Shown: positions 11,968 to 23,848 of the stretch, piece after piece
Layout: each line of letters begins with the position of its first letter
Numbering within the stretch: position 1 is the first letter of the stretch
Origin: Marisa cornuarietis
Lineage: Eukaryota; Mollusca; Gastropoda; Architaenioglossa; Ampullariidae
DNA: 64,000 bases
Direction of reading: 5' to 3'
NCBI GenBank assembly: GCA_004794655.1
Contig: SMMW01000046.1
Coordinates: 5,753,501 to 5,817,500 of the forward strand
The notes under the pieces: generated by a model
Told to the model about the DNA's origin: nothing
The model's input: only the letters and a program-made list of their open reading frames with translations
Databases searched by the model: none
Program-made: the position numbers and the translations under genes

Positions 11968-12692
11968 TGGGCAAATAAAATGAGAAGACATGCTAAAACA
12001 AAAATATTCTTAGTTTCCAACACAGAACACGACGCAAACGACTTTGTAAGGATCTTAGTCACCTCCTTCTTGCCTTTAGGCGACATTAGGATGGGACAAG
12101 CTTTCTTGGTTTCCCATTTGACTTTGTAAGATCATCCTTTCAAACATTCTTAAGGTTGGGTGATGCCGGTTTCGACAGATGAAGAGCTGATTGGCGAAAA
12201 TAACGAAGTAAACAGACCAAACTATGCCAGACCTGCTTCCCACTGCTCAGCAACCATTCTGAACGTCAAGTCCTCACAACCATTGATAAACGTCTTGACT
12301 GATGTTAATCATCAGTGAAATTTTAAAATACAATTCGAGGCGAGCTCAATGTGGCATAAACAAAAATTGTCTTACTTTAAAAAAATCTCATAGTTTAATA
12401 TTAAAATTTGAATGTATCAATAAGGAGCTATTGCCATGTTACGAAATCTAAGAGCGGAAATTCACCATTATCTGTTTTTCTCTGTCGCTCCCCCCCTCTC
12501 TCTCTCTCTCTCTCCCGCATGCAAACACAAAACCCTCATTTTTCTTAACCCACTCCATCAGCAGTATAATAGGTCTTTACTGCAAAAAACAACAAAGGAG
12601 CTTTGCGGGGATCAGACTCCTCAAAGACCACATCCGAAAAATGCAATCACTGGCGCCTCCAATAGGGAACAGACTTTAGAAAAAAAAAACTA

Positions 12693-12747
12693 GCGCTGCC
12701 TCCTGGGAACGAGCGACCACTACATTCCTGGGCCAAATACTCCAGGA
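12693..12747 (+). repeat. Interspersed repeat copy a (GCGCTGCCTC family)
   Basis: Shares GCGCTGCCTC and CCTGGGCCAAATACTCCAG with 17463-17584, in the same orientation. The family is not recognised; it may be a SINE or the edge of a larger element. Confidence 0.5.
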
Positions 12748-13073
12748 GAAATAATAACTGTGCCTATAACAGTTACAAACAAGAACAACATTACGTATCC
12801 ATATCTATATCTTTTAAAGAATACAGAAAAAAGTTTAACATACAAAAGAATCCGAGACACAAAAATATGAATATCTCACCTCCACTCTCCTACACGTAGT
12901 GTCCCTCCACTTGCCGTGTGTACTTGGGAAATGATGCGTGACCAGTGACGGTTAAATATATTGTTTCCTCTATTCTATTCCAGGGTACCTAAAAGAAAAC
13001 TATCACTAAGGTGATGTGTGCGGCTCACTAACCTTATGTCACCTCTCTGTGAAAGTGAGAGGGAAAAAGAGAG

Positions 13074-13076
<3 letters not shown>

Positions 13077-13149
<73 letters not shown>
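13077..13149. repeat. (TG)n microsatellite
   Basis: About 36 perfect TG units. Confidence 0.95.
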
Positions 13150-13152
<3 letters not shown>

Positions 13153-13270
13153 AAAGTAGTGTTCACACAAATAGTAAGCCGCTGTATGAGGCCTCCATGC
13201 GCTTACATTTAGTTTTGAAAAGCACATTGAGACTTCTTTAAATAAACAGCGGTGTAGAAATGTACTGCAT

Positions 13271-13272
<2 letters not shown>

Positions 13273-13310
<38 letters not shown>
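13273..13310. repeat. (ATT)n microsatellite, likely minus-strand LINE tail
   Basis: ATT units are followed by ATAAATATTGGCGCTTTT. Read on the minus strand this is AAAAGCGCCAATATTTAT plus an AAT tail, like the other LINE 3' ends in the window. Confidence 0.55.
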
Positions 13311-13311
<1 letters not shown>

Positions 13312-13527
13312 AATATTGGCGCTTTTTAAATGGTACAAATTGTTAGAGTGGACCTAAATGACAGCACTATGACGTGCAGCAAGAAAATTTTTTAGAAATT
13401 GTTCTTTGTGATCATTTTCAAACTTACCATCACGAAATAATTGCACGTCCATTCAGCCATTATCTTTATTTTTTCTCTGTCATGTGTTGCTTTTCTGTAA
13501 TGTCTTACCTATCTAAAACATTAGAGG

Positions 13528-13528
<1 letters not shown>

Positions 13529-13579
<51 letters not shown>
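13529..13579. repeat. (TG)n microsatellite
   Basis: About 25 perfect TG units. Confidence 0.95.
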
Positions 13580-13582
<3 letters not shown>

Positions 13583-13920
13583 AAAGTCTGAGGGAATATG
13601 TAGTTTGATAAGTGTTTACTTTCAATATCAACACACTTACAAATAAAATCTAGCAGCAGCGCTTCTTACTAACTCACTCCTTTCTGACTACCCAGAACTT
13701 CTTGTCTTTCCTTCTCATTAAATCTCATTTTTTCATACTGTTAATTTGTGTCTTACCACCTTATGTTCTGTTTATTTTCTTGTTATTTGAAGACAAACTA
13801 CAAAGCAAATTTCAATTTACATTTTGCTTTGCTAATATTTATAGACTTGAGTTTGCTACAGATTTTCATGTTTTGTAATGGCCTGCACTTTATGGACGTG
13901 CGTGAAAGAAAAATACTTAT

Positions 13921-13944
13921 CTCCACCCACTAATTTTCTACGCC
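13921..13944 (+). promoter_or_regulatory. Conserved upstream element of receptor 2
   Basis: Partner of 4313-4336: CCACCC then AATTTTCTA then GCC, with four mismatches over 24 bp. It lies about 170 bp before the receptor 2 start. Confidence 0.5.
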
Positions 13945-13975
13945 TCACTTGCCCAACCCCTTTCTTTCATCAGAG

Positions 13976-13986
13976 GAATAAAAAGC
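13976..13986 (+). promoter_or_regulatory. TATA-like box of receptor 2
   Basis: AATAAAAAGCC lies 33 bp after the conserved element, which matches the element-to-TATA spacing of receptor 1. It is about 125 bp before the start codon. Confidence 0.4.
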
Positions 13987-14111
13987 CTCTGTGAAACAAG
14001 ATGCATTAATTATCAGAAGATACCTCTAGTGATGCTTTTCAATTAGCAAGTACCAGCTGGTGTTAACTGAGCATATACCATCCTAAGGCTTATTTTCTGC
14101 CAGCTCGCAAG

Positions 14112-16740
14112 ATGTGTTGCAATGACACTAACATCACATCATTAACAAGTGTTTTTGAAAAATATCTCGGAAAAGACAGCTGTCCTGACCCAATCATGTC
14201 ACCACAGTCCTTTCATGCCTTTGATAGAGCCTTGTCTTGTGGTATAGTACCGTCTCTTTTCCTGGTCGGAGCTCCGTCCAACATCCTCAGCATGATCATC
14301 TTTCATCGTCAGGGACTGCGAGATCGGATGAACCTCTGTCTCTTCTGTCTCGCCTTCATTGACCTCATGTATGTCACAGTTATCTTCCTCAATGGCTCTG
14401 TCTGCTTTCTGGGATTCTTTCTACCAGAACAGCAAAGTCTACTACTAAGATTGAGTATTATAAATTACACATTAAATTTTAATTTTGGTTTCACCTACTC
14501 GTCTGGCTGTCTGACGATGATAATCGCCGTGGAGCGGTGCGTGTGTGTCGTGTTCCCTATGAAGGCCGCAAAGCTCATCAGTACAAAGACAATGGCGATG
14601 ATTCTTTCCCTGACACTTCTACTTATGCAGGCTCTGTGTGCTGTGTATGCTGTTAAGCAGAAAATTCAGGAGGTAAAGAGTAATGTAACTGGAGAGTATT
14701 TTTTTATTTCCGTCTATACAGATCTGTATCTTACATATTCTTTCTTCGGTATTATTGAAAATATTGTGTTATCTTGTGTCTCTTTCTTCATTTTTGGGTG
14801 TGTACTTCTCTCCACTCTCATCACGGTAACAAGGCTGCACGCTGCTCAGACTTGGAGAAGGTCCACAAGGTATGTACGTTTTTTCATAAGCTGTTATTGC
14901 AATTTTTGTTATTCTGGTTATTATTATGATGATTAGTATTCGTTCAGGGAGTTTAACCTTTATTTTTTAGTATTAGTCAGTTTTTAAGTAGAATATTAAT
15001 TAATTATAAACATCTGTCTGCTATAGTGTCTTCTAGGACAGTTTCTGTAATAAAGTGCTCGCATATTTCCGGCAAAAAAAAAACTTACACAAGTTATTAC
15101 TGAACGCAAACAGCAATAATATACACTCAACATTCAGCTAATTGGGGGCTATCATCTAGTCTCACTTCCCAGGTTCAGCAGGTCTGATCCACAGCACAAC
15201 ATACAAAGTGGGTCTGTCAAAGGTATGGATGTCCATCAAAATAATTGAAAATGAACGATGACAAAACTGAGATCCTTCCAAAAGGGTCTGAATATAAACT
15301 CAAATGTGTGCCACCCTTTACTTTCTACCTGTATTTATTCTGCGAATTATATCTCCTTCTCCCAGACAGTCCGGAATCTTGGTGTCACTCTCGACACATT
15401 TTCTGCCAGCTGAATCCCTTGAATCTGACATACCTGCAGTGTTTGTATGTTCATCTTTATCAAGCGTCGCAAAATAAGTCACATCCGAGCCATCTTTTCA
15501 GATTTTGCCACCAAAAACATTTTTATCTACTTTTGTGTTGTCCCGGCTGGAGTGATGCAACTCTCTTGTTGTCGATCTTCTTCAGTACCTTCTTGAAAAA
15601 CTTCAAAGGGCTCAAAATAATGCCGCTTGTACTATTTTGGTAAAAACTTTGATACACCTATCTTTCACGAGCTTCACCCGCCATCAGTCTGCGCTCGCAT
15701 TAAGTGATCGCCACACTGTGCTTCTCCTGTCTTCACGGCCTTGGCCCAGTGAACCTGTCAGACCTCTTGGCACCTTACCAATGAGCTGGCTTCTTTGGTG
15801 TTTGGTCTGTCTGTGTTGTCCTTTCTCTGTGTCCCTCATCAGGCGGGAGAAATTCGGCAGACGATCTTTCACCTTTAGTGCCCCCACTGTTTGGAAATCT
15901 TTTCCTCCCTCTCTCCGGCCTCAAAACCTTTCTGTGAAAGAAATATCTTTCATAGTCAGGTTACATGCTGTTAGTGCAAAGACATGCGTGAGGTAAAGAG
16001 AAAGTTACCTCATATATAAATCTCTAGCTATTTATATCGATAGATTTGAACTGCTTCCCTTCCGACTCCTTGTGAACTCCTTATGGTTTTTCAGAGACAT
16101 GCAGGCTACTCTATGAGCAGCAAAAAACAGACTCGCAGCTATTTGATCCATTCTGTTACTGAAATTGTGGTGCACATAGAATTGTTTGTAGCCTTGATTA
16201 CAGACAAAAACAAATAGAGCAAGCTGCAAGAAAATGCTGGCTACATACCTTTCATCACTCCAAATGGCATTCTACATTCTGTTGTATGGGTCCGTTTTTG
16301 TATGTGTGTGTAACTGTAAAGTGAGATGATCTTGTTCGTAGGGCTGAATATGGCGCAATATAATTTTATAATTAATTTATCAGTTGACAATAAAAATTTC
16401 TTATTTTTTTCATTACACTGGCAGCTTGCACGTAAAAGGTCAGGGAATGCTGATGAGGATGCTGGTAGCCATGTCTTGTGTCTACATTCTGTGTACGGCT
16501 CCCAACGTGGCCTTGGCTCTGACACGATTCACTGTCCCAGAATTCCGCGTAGATGGTCCTTACTGCAACATCTTCTCTTGTCTACACATGGTTGGAAAAG
16601 GCGTTTTCTTGTTCAACTCGTCCACCAACTTCTTCGTCTATGCCACGATGTCATCACGCTTTCGGGAAGAACTAAAATCCCTGTTTTCGAGCATCAAGAC
16701 CAGATGGCTTCTAAACCCAGCATCAACTCCAGCAAAATAA
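14112..16740 (+). CDS. Receptor 2: divergent class A GPCR, candidate chemosensory receptor
   Basis: Exons 14112-14869 and 16425-16740 join in phase 2 (AG|GTATGT donor, CTGGCAG acceptor) to give 357 aa. The N-terminus carries NDT and NIT sequons and a Cys-Pro-Asp. The body has TM1 with P-S-N, TM2 LAFID, TM3 ending A-V-E-R-C, TM6 C-T-A-P and TM7 N-F-F-V-Y. At the exon 2 start the usual S-H-M-K-G-Q-G reads S-L-H-V-K-G-Q-G. The donor lacks the in-frame stop seen in most paralogues, so an unspliced message would read 22 codons into the intron. The 1555-bp intron hosts a decayed LINE in the same orientation. An AATAAA occurs at 17145, about 400 bp past the stop. The role is inferred as for receptor 1. 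Confidence 0.9.
15170..15990 (+). mobile_element. Decayed L2/CR1-type LINE in receptor 2 intron
   Basis: Frameshifted coding shows the end of a reverse transcriptase: K-M-N-D-D-K-T-E-I-L at 15249, a LGVTLD-like step near 15380, and G-R-R-S-F-T-F-S-A-P-T-V-W-K-S near 15860. The last is the standard C-terminal block of this LINE group and is the same block found in the insert of receptor 7. It lies wholly within the intron, sense to the gene. Confidence 0.75.
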
Positions 16741-18079
16741 CATGATACTCAGATAGTAACATGATAGTCTGTCAGTAGTAAAACTTCAGACAACCCAGTT
16801 CTGTTACATACATTCTTTGCTTACTGCTGTTTGGTAGACATCTGTTACAAGAGTTTGTACACAGTTTATTCTTTAATTTTAAATGGTGTTCTAGATAGGG
16901 ACAAGCTGGGGGATTTCACCTACATATCAGGTACTGGTTGCAGGGTCATCAATTACTTTGTTGTTTCCTACAAGATCCTGAAGCTTTGCCAATCTGTACG
17001 GGTATGGAGGTCACAGACACTCGCGTTCACGTAGTCGCCTGGACATTTGCGGGTTCTTTTACTTCACCAAAAACAAGACACTAAATCTGCATCTTTTCAG
17101 ACCCTAAAATTAATTCTATTAACAAAATTTATGTTACAGTAACTAATAAAAAATACACGATAAATGAACAAAATGATTTTTCAGTATACATGCATTAGCC
17201 TATCCTTAATACTACTTAATATCTCTAATTGTAAACGCAGTCCTAAAAGCAAGTTCCTTTTCCCTGGATGATTGTTAACAAAGAATAACAGAGTTTATAG
17301 TCTGGCACAAGGTCACTTTTCACCGTTCATATTTGATAATGTTCTTTTACACTGTTATTTATAGTCACTGGGTCTGATTATGCACTGATCCACGGAATAT
17401 TATATTCCACAAAATTTTATAAAAGAAAAAATCCCACTCGGGGATACACATTAAAATACATCGGCGCTGCCTCTAGGGGACGAGAAACTGCACTCTCCTC
17501 TTTCCTAGATGCCACCTCTAGGGGAACAGGAGCTGCCTCTTGGGGACTAGCAACCACAAGATGCCTGGGCCAAATACTCCAGAATAAAATTAACTCCAAA
17601 TAACTCCATGGCATCTTCCAGGACCATTACTCCGTGGCATTAATCAGACCCAGACATTTACGGCACCTCTCCCGACCCTCGACTCCATGGTTCATCTCCC
17701 GACCCCGTAGACTGCACCTATTGCTATTGACTTTAAAACGGTGAATCACAAAAATAATTTTTAGAAATAAAATTGAAAAGTCCTAATCAAACGATCACTT
17801 TTAAAAAGTATTTAATGATCTTCCCAATCCAAACGAAAATATTATAGAGGAAATAAACAGTAGCTCTGTAACTTCTGACATAAATTATGATACAGTTGAT
17901 TAAGCTAGCGAGGACATCTGATGGGAAATAAGTAATTGCATAGCAGCAGGAACTAACTGGGTTATTGTGGAAATTTAAATAATTCCTCTTCCCTAGTCCT
18001 CCCATTTATTTTAAAATACTTTAATAAATTATTATTCTCCACAAGCAGCTACCCAAGTTCATGGGCCAAAGGCTTATTT
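16741..18079. other. Spacer downstream of receptor 2
   Basis: No gene is recognised. It includes the probable 3' UTR (AATAAA at 17145-17150) and the second copy of the GCGCTGCCTC repeat family at 17463-17584. Confidence 0.55.
17463..17584 (+). repeat. Interspersed repeat copy b (GCGCTGCCTC family, internally repeated)
   Basis: Three imperfect units resembling GCTGCCTCTAGGGGACGAG (near 17463, 17511 and 17532) precede CCTGGGCCAAATACTCCAG, the block shared with 12693-12747. Confidence 0.5.
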
Positions 18080-18740
18080 TACCAGATCTATACTAAAGTT
18101 ATCCTGACATCTCGCACAACTACAGAGGAATACCATTGTTAAACATATGCAGTGAAATTTACAGCTATATATTAAATAAAAAAAATTAAAGAAAAGGGTA
18201 GACGAAAGTGAAAAGTTTTTAAAGTTCAAGCACGATTTTGCAAATATTGTAGCACAATCAACCAAATTTTCACACTATTTGCAATTATCCAGAAACAGCT
18301 TGTTAACCACAAGAATTAAATGTTTCATTTATTGAATTTTGAAAGGCGTTTGATTCAGTTGTTAGAGAAAAACTTTGGAGAAACTGGTAAAATGTACCAT
18401 GCTATCAAATAGCTGTATAACGTAAAAGCTAATGTAGGGTTAGAGAGGACGTGACTGAGTCGTTTCCATGCTTTAACAGATTAAAATAAGGCATACATTG
18501 TAGTCCTGTTCTTTTTTTCATCCTTCTTTAATGAGTTAGTCATTGACATTATCAGTAGCGGTAAACATGGTTACCAGCCTTCCCCTGATATTATTGAAAT
18601 TTGTATTATTGAGATTGAGTTGCTAACTTAGATTACCCTTGATGACTGGTGAAGTATGGGCAATATTGCAATTTTGAATCCGGGTGAAAAAGTCCATCCG
18701 GTCTTTTTCAAACGATTTCTACGAGTACCAATGCAACCCC
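18080..18740 (+). mobile_element. Non-LTR retrotransposon reverse-transcriptase fragment
   Basis: Decayed coding shows an NYRGI-LL-like motif (about 18118), then KAFDSVVREKLW near 18342 and an SPVLF-like stretch near 18500. This is the palm and fingers region of a LINE-type RT with many frameshifts. The clade is not resolved. Confidence 0.65.
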
Positions 18741-19639
18741 CAAACAGACTAGTTTACGGCGATATCTCGAGATACTCATAAAATATCAATGTATTTATAA
18801 AACATATGAAGTATTGGTTAGGTATTTTAATATGTTTTTATATATCCATAACCAAAACAAAGGAACGTGGCCTCTTCTGTGTGTTTCTGCTGTTTAGTTA
18901 TAGTATTAGACATGTTTAGCGGAACCAAGGGATTGGAGACTCGGGCCTCTTTGTTTCTGCTTCTGTATGGAGTATTCTTACTAACAAGATTGAGAATCAG
19001 AAAGTATGCCTACAGAACGCTATGAACTCTATAGATTTTCTAAATCGTCTTTCTCAGTCAGTGTACATTAATATAGTTTGTGAGCTGTTGGTGTTCAAAG
19101 CGCTCGGACTAGATTGAGATTAGGTGTCACCTGTAAAACCACATGCCCTAAGACACGTAACCAACCCCGTTGCTATGGATCTGCTAAGAACTGTGTTTTA
19201 TTTTTGCTTCCACGACATAACCTAGTCTTCGAGAGTAATTCATAACCATTAAGTTTCGTAGATGGACATCTAGTTTCAAGTTAACATTGTGACTTAGAAC
19301 AAACAACGCTAAAATCCTGTTCAGCTTATCGCAATTTGTTTTTAGGGCATTTCAAATTCGTATGGATATTTCTTGAATGAGAGTTTTGTCCTTTGGTGTG
19401 TAAGGTAGTGTGTGAATGTACTTTTCAGTATATATATATACTGGTGTTTCTAAGCTACTTATGCTGTAAGATATTATCTATTTATCCACCTGAAAAAATA
19501 CTTACTCCTTGAAATGGGCCTAACCAATAACGTTCGTTTATTCGTTGTGATTACCATTAATAAGATACGATTGGACTTAAAGCTCTGATAAATACTGAAG
19601 TCTTATTTTTATAGTTGCTTAAAATTAGGTATCTCTCAA
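18741..19639. other. Spacer with nothing recognisable
   Basis: AT-rich DNA with short open frames only; no repeats or coding motifs seen. Confidence 0.5.
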
Positions 19640-20170
19640 AAGACGGTAGCTCCACGACTGACATAAATGTGCAGCAGGATCACGACAACAACAGCGGCAA
19701 TGGCCCAGCTAGACAGTGTCAGGCTTACTTCAAAGTACAATGCATACAAGTCCTTCTTAGTACTGATCCTGCTCTTCTGATGTGAAACATAAAATCCTTC
19801 CCGATACCGAGAGAAAAATTCAGGTATTCGATAGCACGTGCATGGAACACAAGACTAATGACTTTGGTCGCCACACTCGTAGGACGCCAGGAACCTTACC
19901 TGCAGAATGCAGTGGCAAAATCAGGCATTTTTGGTCACGTGACATGGCATGACACGCTGTCGTAAACTGTTCTTCAAGGTACTTTGGAGGGTGGACGACG
20001 CTGCGAAGGCAATAGGGAGAACAGGCAAAGGAAAATGAAGAAGTGTGACCTTCGAGACGAAGTCCAAGCTTTACAAGGCACCAGGCGTTCGCAGTATACA
20101 AAAGATTCTGATCTGGTTGTTTTAGGAGCATCTCTGTTGACCACTCTAAAAGGAGGGTTATAGGATAGCC
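19640..20170 (+). mobile_element. RTE-type retrotransposon 3' coding fragment
   Basis: Broken coding includes KDGS-like, then G-R-Q-E-P and G-H-V-T-W-H-D-T-L-S, then T-V-L-Q-G-T-L-E-G-G-R-R. These are the C-terminal landmarks of the RTE polyprotein, also seen in the copy at 54-55 kb. Confidence 0.65.
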
Positions 20171-23100
20171 AATGTGGGCTTTTACAGCATACACATAAAC
20201 TTACTAAGATTTCAACGCAGAAGGAAACATTTTCCAATAATAGAAAGCTCAACTTTTGACCTCTTAGTTTATATAAGTAAACCTCATTTTAGTGCTTCCT
20301 AAGCAATTAACTTAAGAGTTTTTAGGTACGAATACACAACAGTGAGTGTATGCATGTTTGGCTGTCTCTGTCTGTCTGTATATGTGTGTGTGAGAGAGAG
20401 CTAAAATATTGTTTTACACAGCGAAGGCTTCTTGAGCCGATTTCACAAAGTCATCTAGGTTTCGCAATTCAGTTACCAGATCAATTTACTGTAATCACAG
20501 ACAGATTACTAAACTCATCACCTTGTGCTGTCCATAACAGTCTCGGGTTATGACAACACACATTAGTACTCTCCCTTATTATCACACACCCGATCTAATT
20601 ATGTTCTTCCACCCATTTCCTCCTTAGAGTGCGCGCCTTGCCACCCGTCTACGATGCACTAGCGGTTTGCTGTAGCTAGGCAACAAAAGTATCGCGGCTA
20701 GTACAGCCTGATTCTGCTATAACAACTCATAACTCAATTTTCAGTTATTACTGCCTCAGGGAACTAATACTCGCTAGCGAGCATAGCTACTCAAGCCATT
20801 TTGTGCTTGCTGTAAGGTTCTGACAAGATGTCATCTGTTTTTCACCGCCTCGCAGTCTTATTTGGCCAGCAAATAAAATTGTAATTGTTTCTAAATTCCC
20901 TATTAACACAAGCATTAGCGATACATTAAATTGCTATTTTAATAAGCATTTAAGTCCTCAGATCATGAGCAAAATGACAGATGTCAAAAGCTAGTGAGCT
21001 GGACATGAAGAGATAATGTGTACCATGCCGTATTGTATAATTTCGGGGTTTCTTCTTGGACTAAATAAGTCGCATATGGAGAGAAGAGATGGACGTCCTG
21101 CTTGCAGTTAACCAGTATATAAGATCATGCACAAGTTTCATGCCCTGATCCTCATTCATATCTTTTCGAAGTTGTATTCATGCAATTGGTAATGTAATGA
21201 AAGGAAAATGAAGTCCAAACGAAAAGGAAAGAAATCATGTCGAAAATATACTCTTAGCTGCGATTATTTTTTTATTGTTAATTATATCTAAAGGGTATAT
21301 AGGAAATGTGTTAATCAATATCAATCAACATAAAAATATGTATTTAAAAGATTATCTTTACCGCAACAACTGACTTCTTGTAATTAGTCCATGTGGCGGT
21401 CTGAAGAGGCATGTGTAAGATGGTTGATGAAGAAATGTACTGTTTCTATCCAAAACATTTTCTAAAACTCTCATTTACATGTTTACATATACAATGCTTA
21501 CAGTTAAATCGTATTGCATCCTTAATTTTGTTACTGAATTATTATAATATCTGTGTACGGTGGTCATTGATGTTCATATGACTATGATGAGCTGTTCAGG
21601 TGTATATTCTTCGCAACGGTCACTAAAGAATTGTCCTCATTGCCATTGATTATCAATGTTATTGTTAATGTTAATGTCAATATTGTGTACATTTTGCTCG
21701 TATTTCCTCTACTGGTTTAAAATATTACCGTCAAAGTATATATATATATACATTACCGTTAATATATATATATATATATATGGACTAATAGTTAGTTCTC
21801 AGCTGTAAGAAAAAACCTCATTATATAAAAATATTATTTATTATAGTAATATTGGCAGCAAATATGAAACAAAAGTAACATAAAGTATAAACACCTACAA
21901 CCTCACTGTGTTTGTGATAATTATATAAATACTAAACTGGGCTCTCATTTCTATTACTTGAGCATATAAACAGGCAGGCATATTGAAAATATGAATCGAA
22001 ATTGTGAAGCAGTGCTCATACTCAGCAAACATTGTTTTATACGAGAGGCAGTCAAAGGAAACGTAGCAGTAAACCAGGCAAATAAGTCTTATAATGAACT
22101 CCCTACATACCCAAAGAGTTAGCATCCCTGAGAGAGAACTGAACGAGATAGAAGCGCCCAAAAAGGAGGAGCTTACTCTAATACGATTTCTGACTCCATG
22201 TCTAAAATTTGCGTCCCCTGTGTTCCATTTGACTGCCTCTAGTAGTACTTTACTCTAAGGCATCTTTACTTCTTATTTAAAAGAGCAGACAAGGGTAAAC
22301 TTGCATCTGCGGTATCTGGACACAGCTTTATTAAAGAGTTTGAGATCCACGACGCGTAGGGAGACGTGTGCGGCAACGAGAACGGCGAGCCTCTAAGCCT
22401 ACCCGTTGTGAGAAAGCGATTGGTTGATTTTGTGGATGTGATGGTGTAGGGCGCAAATTCCCGTGACGCTCCAGGTTGCCGCTCCCGCACGCGTCGCACG
22501 AGTACTGAATCTCAAACTCTCTATTACTACGCAGACAAGACGTATGTTCTTGAGTTCACCATGCTTTTCCTGGACACTAAATTAGTCTTCTTTAATGACT
22601 ACGGCCCCGAGAGGGACTTTAGTGCTTGTTCGTAAATATTTAGATAAATTCGGTGAAACGATCGATGTTTTGGTTGTTCTAAAGATTCCTCGTGATCCTT
22701 TGTTGGAGCGAAAGAATTATTCTTTGGCCATGTACTCATGTACTTCTTCAAGTCTCACCCTCCACGTCTTTTACTTATTAGTGGCTGAATTAGAGCATTT
22801 GCCTTATATACTCACGTAGAGATATATCCTGTAGCTTGAGAGGTTGTAGAAACTTTAACACGTGAGCTTTTACCTTGCAAGTAGGCAACTCCATAAAATA
22901 GTTCACATCATGTAATATGACTGAAAAACATCTAAACGCGTCCTATTTCAATTTCTTTTTAGTTAAAGCTTCTTTATTTTCACCTTTAATGCTGAAAGAT
23001 TTGAAGCCACTTGCGAAGTCGTCAAGAAATTTAGCCCAAACAGGAACATGTGTTTCATGCGTTCCATTCTACAACTTCTTCCGTCCACCGGTTGCACAGT

Positions 23101-23600
23101 TAAAAAATGTATCACCTTGTATCTGTCTTTTTCTGCCTTTACCGTGTCTTCTCCTGCTCTAACCCCATTCCTCCCAAGCCATTAGCTTGCATGCAAACAC
23201 CCACTTCCTTCTCCGCTAAATAATACTATACTAATCAATACATTTTTAATTAATAAGCGCCAGGCACCGAAAAGTATTCTTGTCTGTAAACAGATGATTA
23301 TTATTTTGCCACGCAACACAATCGTCAGTGTAATACTTTTTTAAGTGCCCTTCCATTATTCTTGGTGCGAAATAAAACAAAAAGAAATAAATTGCTTGTT
23401 TACTGCTTTAAAATAACACTAAAATCTACGTAACATTTCCTTTCCTTTCTCAACCTAGGGTTTAAATAATTATTAAATCACATTATTTTTTCAGTTGTCT
23501 GTGGGTTTTTCTTTTACTTAGGTAAACTTTTGATTGAGTTTCATTTAATTTACTGTGTTATTTCGTTGTTTGATTAGATTTTGCATTCACAGGATACATA
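20171..23600. other. Spacer upstream of receptor 3
   Basis: No gene is recognised. It contains TA-rich simple sequence (21737-21780) and an inverted-repeat element at 22335-22522. Remaining open frames are short and without recognisable motifs. Confidence 0.5.
22335..22522. mobile_element. Candidate MITE with imperfect terminal inverted repeats
   Basis: The left end AGAGTTTGAGAT (22335-22346) is mirrored by ATCTCAAACTCTCT (22509-22522). Inward of these, GACGCGT and CGGCAAC on the left pair with GTTGCCG and ACGCGTCG on the right. The element is about 190 bp and clearly GC-richer than its surroundings. No convincing target duplication is seen. Confidence 0.45.
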
Positions 23601-23706
23601 TCTATCCTTTGGACACACCCACACGCAGTGTTACTATATAGCACATACTTTGTGAATCATCTAAAAGGTTTTACCTTCACCCTTCTCATTGCGGGCTATT
23701 ACAAAT

Positions 23707-23718
23707 GAAATAAAAAGA
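23707..23718 (+). promoter_or_regulatory. TATA-like box of receptor 3
   Basis: AAATAAAAAGAC lies about 135 bp before the start codon and matches the receptor 2 box (AATAAAAAG) in sequence and position. Confidence 0.35.
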
Positions 23719-23848
23719 CTGAGACACAAGCTTAGGACAGCAGACAGGATGCTAAGCACCAGAATTACCTATTGTACCGATAATTGTCTTTACCGTTAAA
23801 TAGTCCAAGAAGGTTCTTGACTCGGTGTGTCTTAACCTCTGCAAGAAA

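Larger units (their letters stand above)
10641..13920. other. Spacer upstream of receptor 2
   Basis: No gene is recognised. It holds TA and TATG-rich simple sequence (11030-11165), a CA/TA/CA microsatellite (11909-11966), (CT)n at about 12487-12514, two TG microsatellites (13077-13149, 13529-13579), an ATT microsatellite (13273-13310) and one copy of an interspersed repeat (12693-12747). Confidence 0.6.

Noticed and set aside
13039..13338. Open frames made of poly-Asn, poly-His/Thr or poly-Val/Cys
   Set aside because: Translations of TG/CA and ATT microsatellites.
23825..23848. N-terminal extension of receptor 3 from a GTG
   Set aside because: Non-ATG start; the ATG at 23849 matches the family start.
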